Virus record (IMG/VR): IMGVR_UViG_3300036770_008166
Location: 51,247 to 115,246 of that record
Length of the DNA: 64,000 nucleotides
Reading direction: 5' to 3' (one strand)
Source: a virus
Shown: piece after piece, positions 49,200 to 57,955 of the stretch
How the letters are laid out: each line of letters opens with the position of its first letter
How positions within the stretch are numbered: position 1 is the first letter of the stretch
The notes under the pieces: generated by a model
Seen by the model: only the letters and a program-made list of their open reading frames with translations
The model's database searches: none
Told to the model about the DNA's origin: nothing
Translations under genes and position numbers: made by a program

Positions 49200-50590
49200 T
49201 ACCAGAATCCTCCTCTCAAGAGATTGCCATTGGCAAATTCTCGTAGGCTGAACAGCTGGCTGACCTGCTCGCGTGCCGTGGTGGGCAGCAGCACTATGGT
49301 AAGTTCGATCCGGGTAGGCACATAGGTGGTCTGTCCGGTACCGTCCACGGTCTGGGCCACAGTGCCAAGGTCCACAGGAGATCCTGTAGCGCCGCGCGGC
49401 AGGCCTGCATTGGCCAAGCGATTGATCACGCTGCTGACCGTGGGCACAGCACTGCGCGAGCTCAGTGACTGACGAGGAGTGAGATTGAGTCCTTGGTTGT
49501 TGGGATTCACGCGGATATAGTCCACATTGTTGGGCAGATTATAGGTGAACTGGCTGACCAGGCAGGGATGATTGTTGAACTGATACTGTCCCAGCCCGCT
49601 GAGTTCTACCAAGGGAGGAGGCGTGCCGCGTTCAGGGTCTTGTCCGTAGAACATCTTGGTCACGCTGCGGAAGAAGTGTATCACTGCCAGGAGATATTCG
49701 GCCTCACGGGTATCTTGCGCGGTAAATGTGCCAGTGATGGCCACTTCGTTGACCAGGCTGTTCTTGTAGAAATAACCACGATAGTTGCTGTGGGTGAGAT
49801 CGTACCGATCATACATCGCAGAATAACTGGTGTTGATGGTGGGCATGTAGGGGAAAATCACTCCACCGGCTGCGGCCAAGGGTTTCAAGATGCCAGGATT
49901 TTCACTGGCATAGAGATAGTTGGCTCCGGGTGCCAAGCGGAGGCGCACACGCCAGTCGCCCTGGGTGGTCTGATTGTAGCGTTGCTGTAGGGTGGCCTGG
50001 GATCGAGCCTGGTTGGCCTTGGCCAGGGTATCGGCCTGGGCCTGTGCCGCAGCCTGCGCTTCCACCTGATCCGGCAGCAGCCCAGTATCGCCTCCGGCCG
50101 TGATTTCGGCCAGTGTCTGGGTGGGATAGCCACCGGTGTCAGTGACATCATCTGGCCCAAAGCTGCGGGGTTCTTCGGGGTCATCTTCTTCACCAAAGGG
50201 GCTGATGCCATCAACCGGTCCAGTGATGCCCACGCGATCGTCCGGTTCAAAAGGGTCATCTTCTTCGCCATAGCCAGGATTGGTGGCAGAATCTACCGGC
50301 TCAGCCGAGAATGTGGTTGCCGATGGAGGCGGAGGAGGAGGCGGAGGAGGTGCGGGTACCGGTTGGGGTGCAGGGGCTGCTACTCTGAAGTTTGATGACG
50401 ACTCGATGCGGCCAAAATTGGGATTGTCGGCTGGTGTGCCAACTTCATCCACTGTGTAAAAGGCCGCATCATCAGCAGGTATGCCCAGCTGATCAAAGGC
50501 CTGTTCAGGGGTCAGGCCTTGGGCTATGAGCTGATTGAGCGCGTTGGCAGTTGCTTGAGAATAGGCCATGCGTGTATTTACCGCGGTCAT
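49199..50590 (-). CDS. Baseplate/tail structural protein with polyproline linker
   Basis: A 463-residue protein. Residues 1-70 contain a UBA-like helix region (LNQLIAQGLTPEQAFDQLGI). A polyproline run (nine prolines in a row) and an acidic Glu/Asp/Pro repeat region (GEEDDPFEPDD, GEEDDPEEP) follow. From about 205 the ordered part starts with DWRVRLRLAPGANYLYA and includes YLLAVIHFFRSVTKMFYGQD, typical of marine T4-like phage baseplate/tail proteins; correspondence to T4 gp48 or gp54 is possible by position but unproved. ATG at 50588-50590 has no clear ribosome site; ATG at 50567-50569 (residue 8) is an alternative. Confidence 0.75.
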   Translation of the reverse strand: MTAVNTRMAYSQATANALNQLIAQGLTPEQAFDQLGIPADDAAFYTVDEVGTPADNPNFGRIESSSNFRVAAPAPQPVPAPPPPPPPPPSATTFSAEPVDSATNPGYGEEDDPFEPDDRVGITGPVDGISPFGEEDDPEEPRSFGPDDVTDTGGYPTQTLAEITAGGDTGLLPDQVEAQAAAQAQADTLAKANQARSQATLQQRYNQTTQGDWRVRLRLAPGANYLYASENPGILKPLAAAGGVIFPYMPTINTSYSAMYDRYDLTHSNYRGYFYKNSLVNEVAITGTFTAQDTREAEYLLAVIHFFRSVTKMFYGQDPERGTPPPLVELSGLGQYQFNNHPCLVSQFTYNLPNNVDYIRVNPNNQGLNLTPRQSLSSRSAVPTVSSVINRLANAGLPRGATGSPVDLGTVAQTVDGTGQTTYVPTRIELTIVLLPTTAREQVSQLFSLREFANGNLLRGGFW

Positions 50591-50613
50591 AAACGGCTGT
50601 TTTTAAGCCAAGG

Positions 50614-50641
50614 TTGACACTGTGTCAAAGACTGTTATAAT
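50614..50641 (+). promoter_or_regulatory. Consensus sigma-70 promoter upstream of gp55
   Basis: TTGACA at 50614-50619 and TATAAT at 50636-50641 are both perfect, separated by 16 bases (optimum 17). The -35 box lies in a 15-base perfect palindrome (TTGACAC-T-GTGTCAA, 50614-50628), which could be an operator. Only about 18 bases separate the expected transcription start from the TTG start codon of gp55. An AATAAATA late-type site (50639-50646) overlaps the -10 box. It fits early transcription by the host polymerase. Confidence 0.75.
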
Positions 50642-50665
50642 AAATACTCTTCTTGGGAGAAAAGT

Positions 50666-51556
50666 TTGACCATTCCATCATCGACTGCCAAAGTCAACTA
50701 TCTAAACAATCGCGACATCCTCAAAGAAATACACCTCAGCAAAAACACCTACTGCACATTCCTGGACCCTGTGCAGGATCATCAGTACGACATAATCTTG
50801 CCTTCAGTGTCAAAGATCAATCAGCGCACCATCGCTGAAGCACGCAGGAACCGTGCTGCGCGTCTCACTCGCGAAACCGGCGAGGCCGTTAACGAAAAAC
50901 GTATTCCACACACCGATCTGGTGTTCCGTATAACCTGCTGGGATCACATACCGCAGGCGCCCAAAAAACAGCCCAAAGTGGCCGCCAAAAAACGTACCTT
51001 GGACGTCATCCTAGAGTTTGAAGATGCGGAAGATGACATCGCTGATCCTGCCCTAGACGAGCCCATGCTGGATCCTGTGCATGTGCGCGTAAACTTTCCT
51101 CCGTTCTGGCACTATCGCTTGGATGACAACAAGGTACCCTATGTGGTGGGCAAGAGTCATTGGCAAGGCGATCTTGAGTCGGGATCATACAGCCGTGATC
51201 ATGGCAACATGACTCGCCGACTGGCCCAGATGTTCATGAAACTGTGCGAACGCTATGCTACCAGATCCAACTGGCGCGGCTATACCTACAACGAAGAAAT
51301 GCGAGGGCAGGCGCTGTTGCAACTGAGCCAGATTGGTCTGCAGTTTGACGAGTCAAAGAGCCAGAATCCTTTTGCCTACTACACAGCAGCCATCACTAAC
51401 TCATTCACCCGTATACTCAACATCGAAAAGAAAAATCAAAACATCCGAGATGACATCCTGGAGATGAACGGTCTCAATCCTTCATGGACACGGCAATATT
51501 CACAGAGCGCGGTCATGATGTCCGGACCGGTCGTGAACGTCACGGAAGATCAGTAA
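50666..51556 (+). CDS. 55: Late transcription sigma factor gp55
   Basis: A 296-residue homologue of T4 gp55, the sigma factor that directs host RNA polymerase to late TATAAATA promoters. The diagnostic core is near residues 175-275: GNMTRRLAQMFMKLCERYA, then NWRGYTYNEEMRGQALLQL and NPFAYYTAAITNSFTRILNIEKKNQNIRDD, corresponding to sigma region 2. T4 gp55 has 185 residues, so the N-terminal part is extended, including an acidic segment (LEFEDAEDDIADP) of unknown role. The start is TTG at 50666-50668 with GGGAGA six bases upstream. It is the first gene of the plus-strand operon. Confidence 0.93.
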   Translation: MTIPSSTAKVNYLNNRDILKEIHLSKNTYCTFLDPVQDHQYDIILPSVSKINQRTIAEARRNRAARLTRETGEAVNEKRIPHTDLVFRITCWDHIPQAPKKQPKVAAKKRTLDVILEFEDAEDDIADPALDEPMLDPVHVRVNFPPFWHYRLDDNKVPYVVGKSHWQGDLESGSYSRDHGNMTRRLAQMFMKLCERYATRSNWRGYTYNEEMRGQALLQLSQIGLQFDESKSQNPFAYYTAAITNSFTRILNIEKKNQNIRDDILEMNGLNPSWTRQYSQSAVMMSGPVVNVTEDQ

Positions 51557-51565
51557 ACTACCCAG

Positions 51566-52582
51566 ATGGCCAATTTATTCCGCAAGGCAGCAGTATTCAC
51601 CGACATCCACTTTGGACTGAAAAGCAACAGCCTCTTGCACAATCAGGACTGTGAACGATTTATTGATTGGTTCATCGCCACTGCCAAGGAGCAAGGTTGC
51701 GAGACCGGCATGTTCCTGGGAGACTGGAGCCATCATAGAGCGTCTATCAACATGCAGACTCTTCAGTACAGTCTCAGAGCCCTAGAGAAACTGTCTGCAG
51801 CATTTGATCGATTCTATTTCATTCCCGGCAATCATGATCTCTATTATCGCGATCGGCGCGACATCTACAGCACTGAGTGGGCACGACACATTCCAAACAT
51901 CGTGATTGTCAACGACTGGTTTCAAGAAGGTGATGTGATCATCGCACCTTGGCTGGTAGGCGATGATCACAAGCGCATCGCAAAAATGTCCAGCAAATAC
52001 ATGTTCGGGCACTTTGAATTACCGCACTTCAAGATGAATGCCATGGTGGAGATGCCGGATCACGGTGAGATCCAGACTGAGCATTTTGGTGGCTTTGACC
52101 GGGTGTTCTCGGGACATTTCCATCTCAGGCAGAACAAGCGCAACATCAACTATATTGGCAATGCGTTCCCACACAACTTTGCTGATGCCGGCGACGACCG
52201 TCGTGGTGCCATGATACTAAAGTGGGGATCAGAGCCCGAATACCATGCTTGGCCCGATCAACCTCTTTATAACGTCTGGGATCTTAGCCATGTGATGGAT
52301 CATGCCGAAAGCATACTGCGGCCCAACATGCATGTGAGGGTGCAGCTGGATATCGAGATAAGTTACGAAGAAGCCAACTACATCAAAGAAACTTACATCG
52401 CCAAGCACGGGCTGAGAGAAATGGCCTTGATACCCAACAAGCGATCGGTTCTAGAAGAAGACATGGCACCCGGGGATGTTCGATTTGAGTCAGTGGACCA
52501 AATTGTGACGGATCAGATCATCAAAATTGAGTCTGAATTCTACGATCCTAAACTGCTGTTAGAAATATATCAGACACTATGA
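51566..52582 (+). CDS. 47: Recombination nuclease subunit gp47 (Mre11/SbcD-like)
   Basis: A 338-residue metallophosphoesterase. Catalytic motifs in order: FTDIHFG (D13, H15), LGDWSHH, PGNHD and GHFHLRQ. Together with gp46 it forms the double-strand-break processing nuclease used for recombination-dependent replication. Length equals T4 gp47 (339). It starts nine bases after gp55 stops, and its stop overlaps the start of the SDR gene (ATGA). In T4 gp47 and gp46 are separated by one or two small genes; here they are separated by an SDR and a radical SAM gene. Confidence 0.95.
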   Translation: MANLFRKAAVFTDIHFGLKSNSLLHNQDCERFIDWFIATAKEQGCETGMFLGDWSHHRASINMQTLQYSLRALEKLSAAFDRFYFIPGNHDLYYRDRRDIYSTEWARHIPNIVIVNDWFQEGDVIIAPWLVGDDHKRIAKMSSKYMFGHFELPHFKMNAMVEMPDHGEIQTEHFGGFDRVFSGHFHLRQNKRNINYIGNAFPHNFADAGDDRRGAMILKWGSEPEYHAWPDQPLYNVWDLSHVMDHAESILRPNMHVRVQLDIEISYEEANYIKETYIAKHGLREMALIPNKRSVLEEDMAPGDVRFESVDQIVTDQIIKIESEFYDPKLLLEIYQTL

Positions 52583-53034
52583 GCACAGTGGCCTTGACTG
52601 GACACACACGCGGGTTGGGATTTCTAATCAACAACGCACTGACGTCGCGCGATCATATCATAGTAGGATTTAGCAGATCTACTGGATGCGATATCAGAGA
52701 TTACACCCAGGTTGGAAGAATGATTGAAACCGTAAAAAACTTTGATTGGTTTATCAATTGTGCTCATCCAGATTATTGTCAATCTCAAATAGCCTATCGG
52801 CTGATGAGTAATGGATTTCGCGGAAAAATTTTGAACATTGGAAGCCCTGCGGTGCACGATCCACCTTTGTGGACTGATCTATCGTTGTTAGAGTACTTAA
52901 CACAGAAAACTGCTCTTTATCATGCACATCAGGTCTTAGTCAAGCTATATCCAGATCAATTATTGATCTGGGAACCCGATCATACAGATGATCAAAAATA
53001 CGTAATCGAAAATTTAACCCGCATCGGATTATGA
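52579..53034 (+). CDS. Minimal short-chain dehydrogenase (151 residues)
   Basis: A very short SDR-fold protein. The NAD-binding TGxxxGxG is TGHTRGLG at 7-14, DWFINCAH follows at strand beta-4, NIGSP supplies the catalytic serine region and YLTQK the catalytic YxxxK. Common SDR enzymes have about 250 residues, so the substrate-binding C-terminal portion is reduced or missing. Both ends overlap neighbours as ATGA. This gene and the next are more AT-rich than gp47 and gp46 on either side, suggesting a later insertion. It may work with the radical SAM protein encoded directly downstream (inference). Confidence 0.8.
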   Translation: MSTVALTGHTRGLGFLINNALTSRDHIIVGFSRSTGCDIRDYTQVGRMIETVKNFDWFINCAHPDYCQSQIAYRLMSNGFRGKILNIGSPAVHDPPLWTDLSLLEYLTQKTALYHAHQVLVKLYPDQLLIWEPDHTDDQKYVIENLTRIGL

Positions 53035-54233
53035 CACCGGAAGACTTTACCAAACATCCTGCCTTGTGTGCTTTACCTTGGCACGGCATTTACATCAATC
53101 CCGACGGCGCTGTGAAAAACTGCGCTATCAGCGCACAGACTCTTGGTAATATACACGATTCACAGTTGCCCGATATCATGAACAATGTCCATAATCGTGA
53201 GATCCGACAAGACATGTTGTCAAAGATCAAGCATGCTCGATGCGATAGCTGTTATCAAGTCGAACATAATTCAGGCAGTGACAATGAAAACGAAAGTAAT
53301 CGATCTTGGTATAAAAAAGTCACGTTAAAGCACGAGTCAGATTTCGATTTTTTTGATCGAGTTGACAATTTTGTGCCTGTGGTCTTGGATTTGAGATGGC
53401 GTAACACCTGCAATCAGGCATGCGTGTATTGCGGCCCAGATCTCAGCAGCCTTTGGGCCGAGAAGGTCAATCACCCGTTTAGAATCAACGACCAGATTTT
53501 GACACAGTCTAAAGAATGGATTTTTTCTAATTTAAAATCTGTAAAACATGTTTATCTTGCAGGGGGTGAACCGCTGTTGATCAAAGAAAATCAACGATTA
53601 CTGGAAAAATTATTAGAAGAAGTTCCAGATGTAGACATACGCATCAATACCAATCTTAGTAGCATCGACAATCCAATTTTCCGGTTATTAAAAAAATTTG
53701 CGAATGTCAAATGGACAGTAAGTGTAGATTCTAAAGAAGAACTATTTGAATACATGCGCTGGCCAGGTCACTGGAAAACATTTCTCTACAATCTTAAGGT
53801 ACTGCAGAGCATCGTGGGGGATCAAATCAACTTTAACATGGTCTGGTGTATACTCAATGACATAGACATCATTGACACAATAGATTGTCTTATTGATCAA
53901 GGTTACCATGAAAACATGTTTGTAGTCCAATGTCTAACAGATCCTTCGCCTTTGAGCATACTTCATTTACCGATATCACAAAAGAAAGACTTACAGCAAC
54001 AAATACTAGATCGCCAAAATCGTTGCAATCAAGATTGGTGGCTTTACAAAAGCCTTTGTTCAATGTATAATTTCTTAGATCGAGATTTGAAAGAACCTAG
54101 AAACATCTCGTTCCAGGGGCAACAACCTCTGTCCAGTGGGCTACAAGGAACTTTTGAATATCTGAAATACATAGACAAGATACAGAATAAAGACAGTCGC
54201 AATATTTTTCCAAGATTATACCAACATCAATGA
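53031..54233 (+). CDS. Twitch-domain radical SAM protein inserted between gp47 and gp46
   Basis: A 400-residue protein with the same architecture as the operon proteins at 3686-7444. The N-terminal cysteine set is C13 (CALPW), a single C31 (NCA) and C71/C74 (CDSC). The SAM cluster motif CNQACVYC is at C127/C131/C134 and AGGEPLL near 178. Only one cysteine stands where paralogs have a pair, so the auxiliary cluster may lack one ligand. The start and stop overlap the neighbours as ATGA, coupling its translation to gp47 and gp46. The gene is AT-rich. Confidence 0.92.
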   Translation: MTPEDFTKHPALCALPWHGIYINPDGAVKNCAISAQTLGNIHDSQLPDIMNNVHNREIRQDMLSKIKHARCDSCYQVEHNSGSDNENESNRSWYKKVTLKHESDFDFFDRVDNFVPVVLDLRWRNTCNQACVYCGPDLSSLWAEKVNHPFRINDQILTQSKEWIFSNLKSVKHVYLAGGEPLLIKENQRLLEKLLEEVPDVDIRINTNLSSIDNPIFRLLKKFANVKWTVSVDSKEELFEYMRWPGHWKTFLYNLKVLQSIVGDQINFNMVWCILNDIDIIDTIDCLIDQGYHENMFVVQCLTDPSPLSILHLPISQKKDLQQQILDRQNRCNQDWWLYKSLCSMYNFLDRDLKEPRNISFQGQQPLSSGLQGTFEYLKYIDKIQNKDSRNIFPRLYQHQ

Positions 54234-55993
54234 TACAGATCCAAGATCTCACAGTCCGAAACTTCATGAGCGTGGGCAATGCTACACAGGCTATCAACTT
54301 TGATCGCAGAGATCTCACGCTGGTGTTGGGCGAGAATCTCGATCTCGGCGGAGACGGATCTAGGAACGGTACAGGCAAAACCACCATCATCAATGCTCTC
54401 AGTTACGCGTTGTATGGTCAAGCACTCACAAACATCCGCCGAGACAATCTCATCAACAAGACCAACGCCAAGAACATGTTGGTCAGTCTGGACTTCTCCG
54501 TGAATGGGCGAGATTACCGGGTAGAGCGAGGTCGCAAGCCCAATGTGTTGCGTCTCTATGTCAACAACGAAGAACAACAGGCCATAGACGATGCACAGGG
54601 CGACAGCCGCGAAACACAGGAGGCCATAGAATCTGTGCTGGGCATGACACACGATATGTTCCGACATATCCTGGCGTTAAACACCTACACTGAACCGTTC
54701 TTGAGCCTCAAGGCCAATGACCAACGTGCTATCATTGAGCAACTGCTGGGCATCACACTACTAAGTGAACGTGCTGAGAAGATCAAAGAACTCAACCGTG
54801 CTACCAAAGATGCTATCAGCCAAGAAGAGATGCGCATCCGTGCTGTGCAGGAAGCCAACAAACGCATCGAAGAGCAGATCGCCAGTCTCGAAAAGCGTCG
54901 CACCTTGTGGCTCAACAAGCAGGCCGAAGATGTCAAAGGATTTGCAGATGCTATCTCTGCATTGGAACACATCGACATCGAGGCCGAAGTGCAAGCGCAC
55001 AGAGATCTCGAACTCTACCACGGACAAAAGAAGCAGATCGACGAGCATCACAAGTGGATACGGCAGATCGATCAAGACAACTCAAAATTAGAAAAAGACA
55101 GTGCCAAACTCAAACGCGACATCGATGCGCTAAAAGAACATCGATGCCATGCCTGTGGTCAAGAACTGCACGATTCAAAGCAAGACGAGATCCTGGCAGA
55201 GAAGCAAAAGAATCTTCAAGAGATTGGCCTGCAACTCTTGGCCAACGACACACAGCGGCATGAGCACCTCAATGAGATCGACGATCTTGGCGAATTGGGT
55301 ACTGCACCCACGGTGTTCTATGACGATCTCGAGCAGGCGCTCAACCACAAGAACAGCCTAGATGGATTGCGCCGAGACCTTGCTAATCGTTCTGCGGAAA
55401 CAGATCCTTATACCGAACAGATTGATGACATGCGTGGGCAAGCCCTCCAGGAAGTCACATACGACACTGTCAACGAACTTACCCGTGTGTTCGAGCATCA
55501 GGACTTCTTATTGAAACTGTTGACCAACAAAGATTCATTCGTTCGCAAGAAGATCATCGAACAGAACTTGAGTTATCTCAATCAGCGTCTCACACACTAT
55601 CTAGACAGGATCGGATTGCCACATCAGGTGATCTTCCAAAACGATCTCACGGTGGAAATTACCGAGTTGGGTAGAGATCTAGACTTTGATAATCTTAGCA
55701 GAGGTGAACGCAATAGATTGATACTATCAATGAGCTGGGCGTTCCGCGATGTATGGGAGAGCCTGTATCATCCTATCAATGTATTGTTTATCGACGAATT
55801 GGTAGATTCTGGGATGGATACACAGGGTGTAGAAAACAGTCTAGCCTTGTTGAAGAAAATGAGCAGGGAACGCAACAAGAGCATTTGGCTTGTTTCGCAC
55901 AGAGATGAGCTGGCTGGGCGTGTAGAAAACATCCTGCGTGTGGTCAAAGAGAATGGATTCACTTCATATAATACGGATATCGATATCGCGTGA
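54230..55993 (+). CDS. 46: Recombination nuclease subunit gp46 (Rad50/SbcC-like)
   Basis: A 587-residue SMC-like ATPase. Walker A is near residues 43-52 (GSRNGTGKTT), a long coiled coil follows, the zinc hook is CHAC near 305-308, the ABC signature is LSRGER near 490 and Walker B is LFIDELVDSG near 520. It pairs with gp47 to resect DNA ends. T4 gp46 has 560 residues. Start ATG overlaps the radical SAM stop; the stop overlaps the GTG start of the next gene (GTGA). Confidence 0.95.
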   Translation: MIQIQDLTVRNFMSVGNATQAINFDRRDLTLVLGENLDLGGDGSRNGTGKTTIINALSYALYGQALTNIRRDNLINKTNAKNMLVSLDFSVNGRDYRVERGRKPNVLRLYVNNEEQQAIDDAQGDSRETQEAIESVLGMTHDMFRHILALNTYTEPFLSLKANDQRAIIEQLLGITLLSERAEKIKELNRATKDAISQEEMRIRAVQEANKRIEEQIASLEKRRTLWLNKQAEDVKGFADAISALEHIDIEAEVQAHRDLELYHGQKKQIDEHHKWIRQIDQDNSKLEKDSAKLKRDIDALKEHRCHACGQELHDSKQDEILAEKQKNLQEIGLQLLANDTQRHEHLNEIDDLGELGTAPTVFYDDLEQALNHKNSLDGLRRDLANRSAETDPYTEQIDDMRGQALQEVTYDTVNELTRVFEHQDFLLKLLTNKDSFVRKKIIEQNLSYLNQRLTHYLDRIGLPHQVIFQNDLTVEITELGRDLDFDNLSRGERNRLILSMSWAFRDVWESLYHPINVLFIDELVDSGMDTQGVENSLALLKKMSRERNKSIWLVSHRDELAGRVENILRVVKENGFTSYNTDIDIA

Positions 55994-57018
55994 TAGTCTG
56001 GGACCATTGGCACATCGAACCATCAAGCATCTGTACACTGAAATGTCCTAGATGCCCTAGAGCCGAAGTACCCGAGAGCCTGCTGAATCGACAACTGACT
56101 CTAAAATTTTTTCAAGATCAGATTGGAGCCGACGTCGTGAGTAAAATACGCAAGATCACGTTTTGTGGCAACGATGGTGATCCCATCTACTGTAAAGAAT
56201 TACTGGAAATATGTGTTTGGCTCAAGACCGTGAATCCCGATATCCATCTCGTCATAATCACCAATGGCAGTTATAAAACAACCGAATGGTGGCGTGCGTT
56301 GGGTCGCGTGCTGGATCATCGAGACGAAGTCAACTGGAGTATAGACGGTTGGGATCAAACCAGTAATGAACAGTATCGTGCGAACTGCAATTGGGATTCG
56401 ACCCTGTCAGGCATGCAAGCATTCTGCAAAGTCAATCAGTCTACCTACCGCGTATGGGCCGCTATCGCTTTCCGCTTCAATCAAGATCGATTAGGGGATA
56501 TGCAGGTCATGGCACAAGCATTAGGCATGGATCTGTTCCAGATCACTAAGAGCACCAAGTTTGGTAGCCACTATCCTGAGACCTACGGAGTATCGGATCC
56601 TTTGTGCCCAGATCGTGCGGATCTGGTGAGTTCTACCCATAGATTTGAAAGAGTACTGGAGCCCATAACTGATCGTGCTCGCCCAGGAGAACTGCTCAAA
56701 GAAATTTTCTGGAGCCGAGCACAAGATCTAGATAAACACAAGCAGTATTCAGGTATCTGTCTCATAGGCAACAAAGGTGTATTTCTCAACAGTCAAGGCG
56801 AATTCTATCCCTGTTGTTGGACAGCCAATCGCTACCCTCACAATAGCCGATGGCATGAACAGGCCAAAGAACGTTTCAATCTTTGGTACAGGAATTTCTC
56901 AGACATAATAGCAGATAATTTTTGGCGGACAGAATTTTTGGCGTTTAACAGTCAAGAGTGTGCAACGAAATGCACATCCGACAGATTAAAAGATAGAGAG
57001 CATGTAACAGAATGGTAA
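55990..57018 (+). CDS. Radical SAM protein with GNDGDP motif, downstream of gp46
   Basis: A 342-residue radical SAM enzyme with CTLKCPRC at C15/C19/C22, close to the N terminus. The usual GGEP is replaced by CGNDGDP near residue 55. The C terminus has further cysteines: GICL, a PCCW segment near 271 and CATKC near 320, a SPASM-like set. It therefore differs from the twitch paralogs and is nearer to peptide- or sugar-modifying SPASM enzymes in layout. The GTG start overlaps the gp46 stop (GTGA). The presence of two radical SAM genes in the gp47/gp46 operon suggests a coordinated role during DNA replication or the middle phase. Confidence 0.88.
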   Translation: MIVWDHWHIEPSSICTLKCPRCPRAEVPESLLNRQLTLKFFQDQIGADVVSKIRKITFCGNDGDPIYCKELLEICVWLKTVNPDIHLVIITNGSYKTTEWWRALGRVLDHRDEVNWSIDGWDQTSNEQYRANCNWDSTLSGMQAFCKVNQSTYRVWAAIAFRFNQDRLGDMQVMAQALGMDLFQITKSTKFGSHYPETYGVSDPLCPDRADLVSSTHRFERVLEPITDRARPGELLKEIFWSRAQDLDKHKQYSGICLIGNKGVFLNSQGEFYPCCWTANRYPHNSRWHEQAKERFNLWYRNFSDIIADNFWRTEFLAFNSQECATKCTSDRLKDREHVTEW

Positions 57019-57027
57019 TTACACAGC

Positions 57028-57468
57028 ATGACATGGCTGTACGAATCCAACGAAATCACAGCGATACCGGAAGAATATGCCGGGTTTGTGTATCTCATAA
57101 CCAATACACAGACTGGCAGGATGTACATTGGCAAAAAATTATCAAAGTTTAGCAAGACCACATACCGCACAGAGAAACTCAAGAACGGCAAGAAACGACG
57201 CAGAAAAATCAAGGGCAAGATCGAAAGTGACTGGCAGACCTACTATGGATCCAGTCCAGAACTCACCAGAGACGTACAAGCATTAGGCACAGAAAATTTC
57301 CGACGCGAGATATTGTATTACTGCCGAAGCAAGGCTGAATGCAGTTATATAGAGGCTCGAGAACAATTCCGCCGCAGGGTACTTGAATCAGACGAATACT
57401 ACAATGGTCACATACAGGTTCGAGTGCATGGCTCACACATCAAAGGCAAACTAGGCACTAACGGCTAA
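57028..57468 (+). CDS. GIY-YIG-type nuclease-like protein (146 residues)
   Basis: The segment GFVYLITNTQTGRMYIGKK (residues 19-37) matches the GIY-YIG motif block of Seg-type endonucleases, followed by a basic KNGKKRRRKIKGK stretch and the conserved tyrosine/asparagine helix DWQTYYGSS. A similar small protein occurs near gp46 in many marine T4-like phages, where it is stable rather than mobile, so a repair or genome-degradation role is as likely as homing. It is the last gene of the plus-strand operon. Confidence 0.8.
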   Translation: MTWLYESNEITAIPEEYAGFVYLITNTQTGRMYIGKKLSKFSKTTYRTEKLKNGKKRRRKIKGKIESDWQTYYGSSPELTRDVQALGTENFRREILYYCRSKAECSYIEAREQFRRRVLESDEYYNGHIQVRVHGSHIKGKLGTNG

Positions 57469-57740
57469 CACCGGCCAACATCGGGTGTCCTAGACCTGGA
57501 TCTCAGATCACAGGGACGGAAGCCTCGCCGCGCCAGCGAGCACTCAACCACTACCCCCCGGGATGACGACGTCTTTAAGACCTGACGTTTGGTTGTTGGA
57601 AAAGGATAACAGGCAAAATGAGAGGAGAAAAACCTCAGGCACTCAATCTGTGATAGCGTATGGATTGTGTGTTGCCGTTGTGATAAGACGGAACGAGCAG
57701 GTACCGGACAACCGCCTGCGATTGCACAAAAAAAATGTGT
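57469..57740. other. Non-coding, hairpin-rich convergent intergenic region
   Basis: There is no convincing frame in these 272 bases on either strand. I find several possible stems: CTCGC/GCGAG (57524-57540), a nested stem CAACCA/TGGTTG (57545-57595) enclosing ACGTC/GACGT, CAATC/GATTG (57644-57667) and GCAGG/CCTGC (57697-57719) with an inner CGG/CCG. This density of inverted repeats is compatible with a structured RNA, possibly a 3' UTR or a small RNA. I match it to no known RNA family and see no tRNA cloverleaf. Confidence 0.45.
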
Positions 57741-57780
57741 GGCTAGCCAAAATATTTGGGCTAGTTTGTATAGATTTTTG
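57741..57780. terminator. Possible bidirectional terminator
   Basis: CTAGCC (57743-57748) and GGCTAG (57759-57764) form a 6-bp stem that continues with A/T pairs. The plus strand continues into a T-rich tail (TTTGTATAGATTTTTG). The minus strand has eight T's seven bases after the stem. It lies where the plus operon ending at 57468 and the minus operon ending near 57792 meet, so it can stop both. Confidence 0.4.
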
Positions 57781-57791
57781 TGTGAATAGTT

Positions 57792-57950
57792 CTAACGCTG
57801 TGTGACTGCGCCACTCGGATGATGCAGAATATCTTGGCCCGTTCGCGGGCTAAGTGTGACCACTTGATCTGGATGATACTGCATACTCGCTTCGCTCGTT
57901 TGATTAATATCATCGATGAACGAAGTGACATCGATAGACTTGCGCAGCAA
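57792..57950 (-). CDS. Possible small protein (52 residues), TTG start
   Basis: The frame from TTG at 57948-57950 is preceded by AGGAG and begins just after the DUF6614-like gene stops. It encodes a 52-residue peptide without a recognisable domain. Against it: the first 60 bases contain two perfect hairpins (AGACTTGC/GCAAGTCT and ATCGATG/CATCGAT) and a third, GCCCG/CGGGC, lies further on. These look like RNA structure more than codons. A longer frame from ATG 57983 would overlap the neighbour. I hold it as tentative. Confidence 0.3.
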   Translation of the reverse strand: MLRKSIDVTSFIDDINQTSEASMQYHPDQVVTLSPRTGQDILHHPSGAVTQR

Positions 57951-57955
57951 GTCTC

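Noticed and set aside
57545-57610. A hammerhead ribozyme core (CTGA ... GGAAAAGG)
   Set aside because: The needed CTGANGA and GAAA boxes with three stems do not fit; only a partial CTGACG is present.
57469-57740. A tRNA or tmRNA in the intergenic region
   Set aside because: I could not draw a cloverleaf, found no T-loop consensus with a matching acceptor stem, and no tmRNA-like tag frame.
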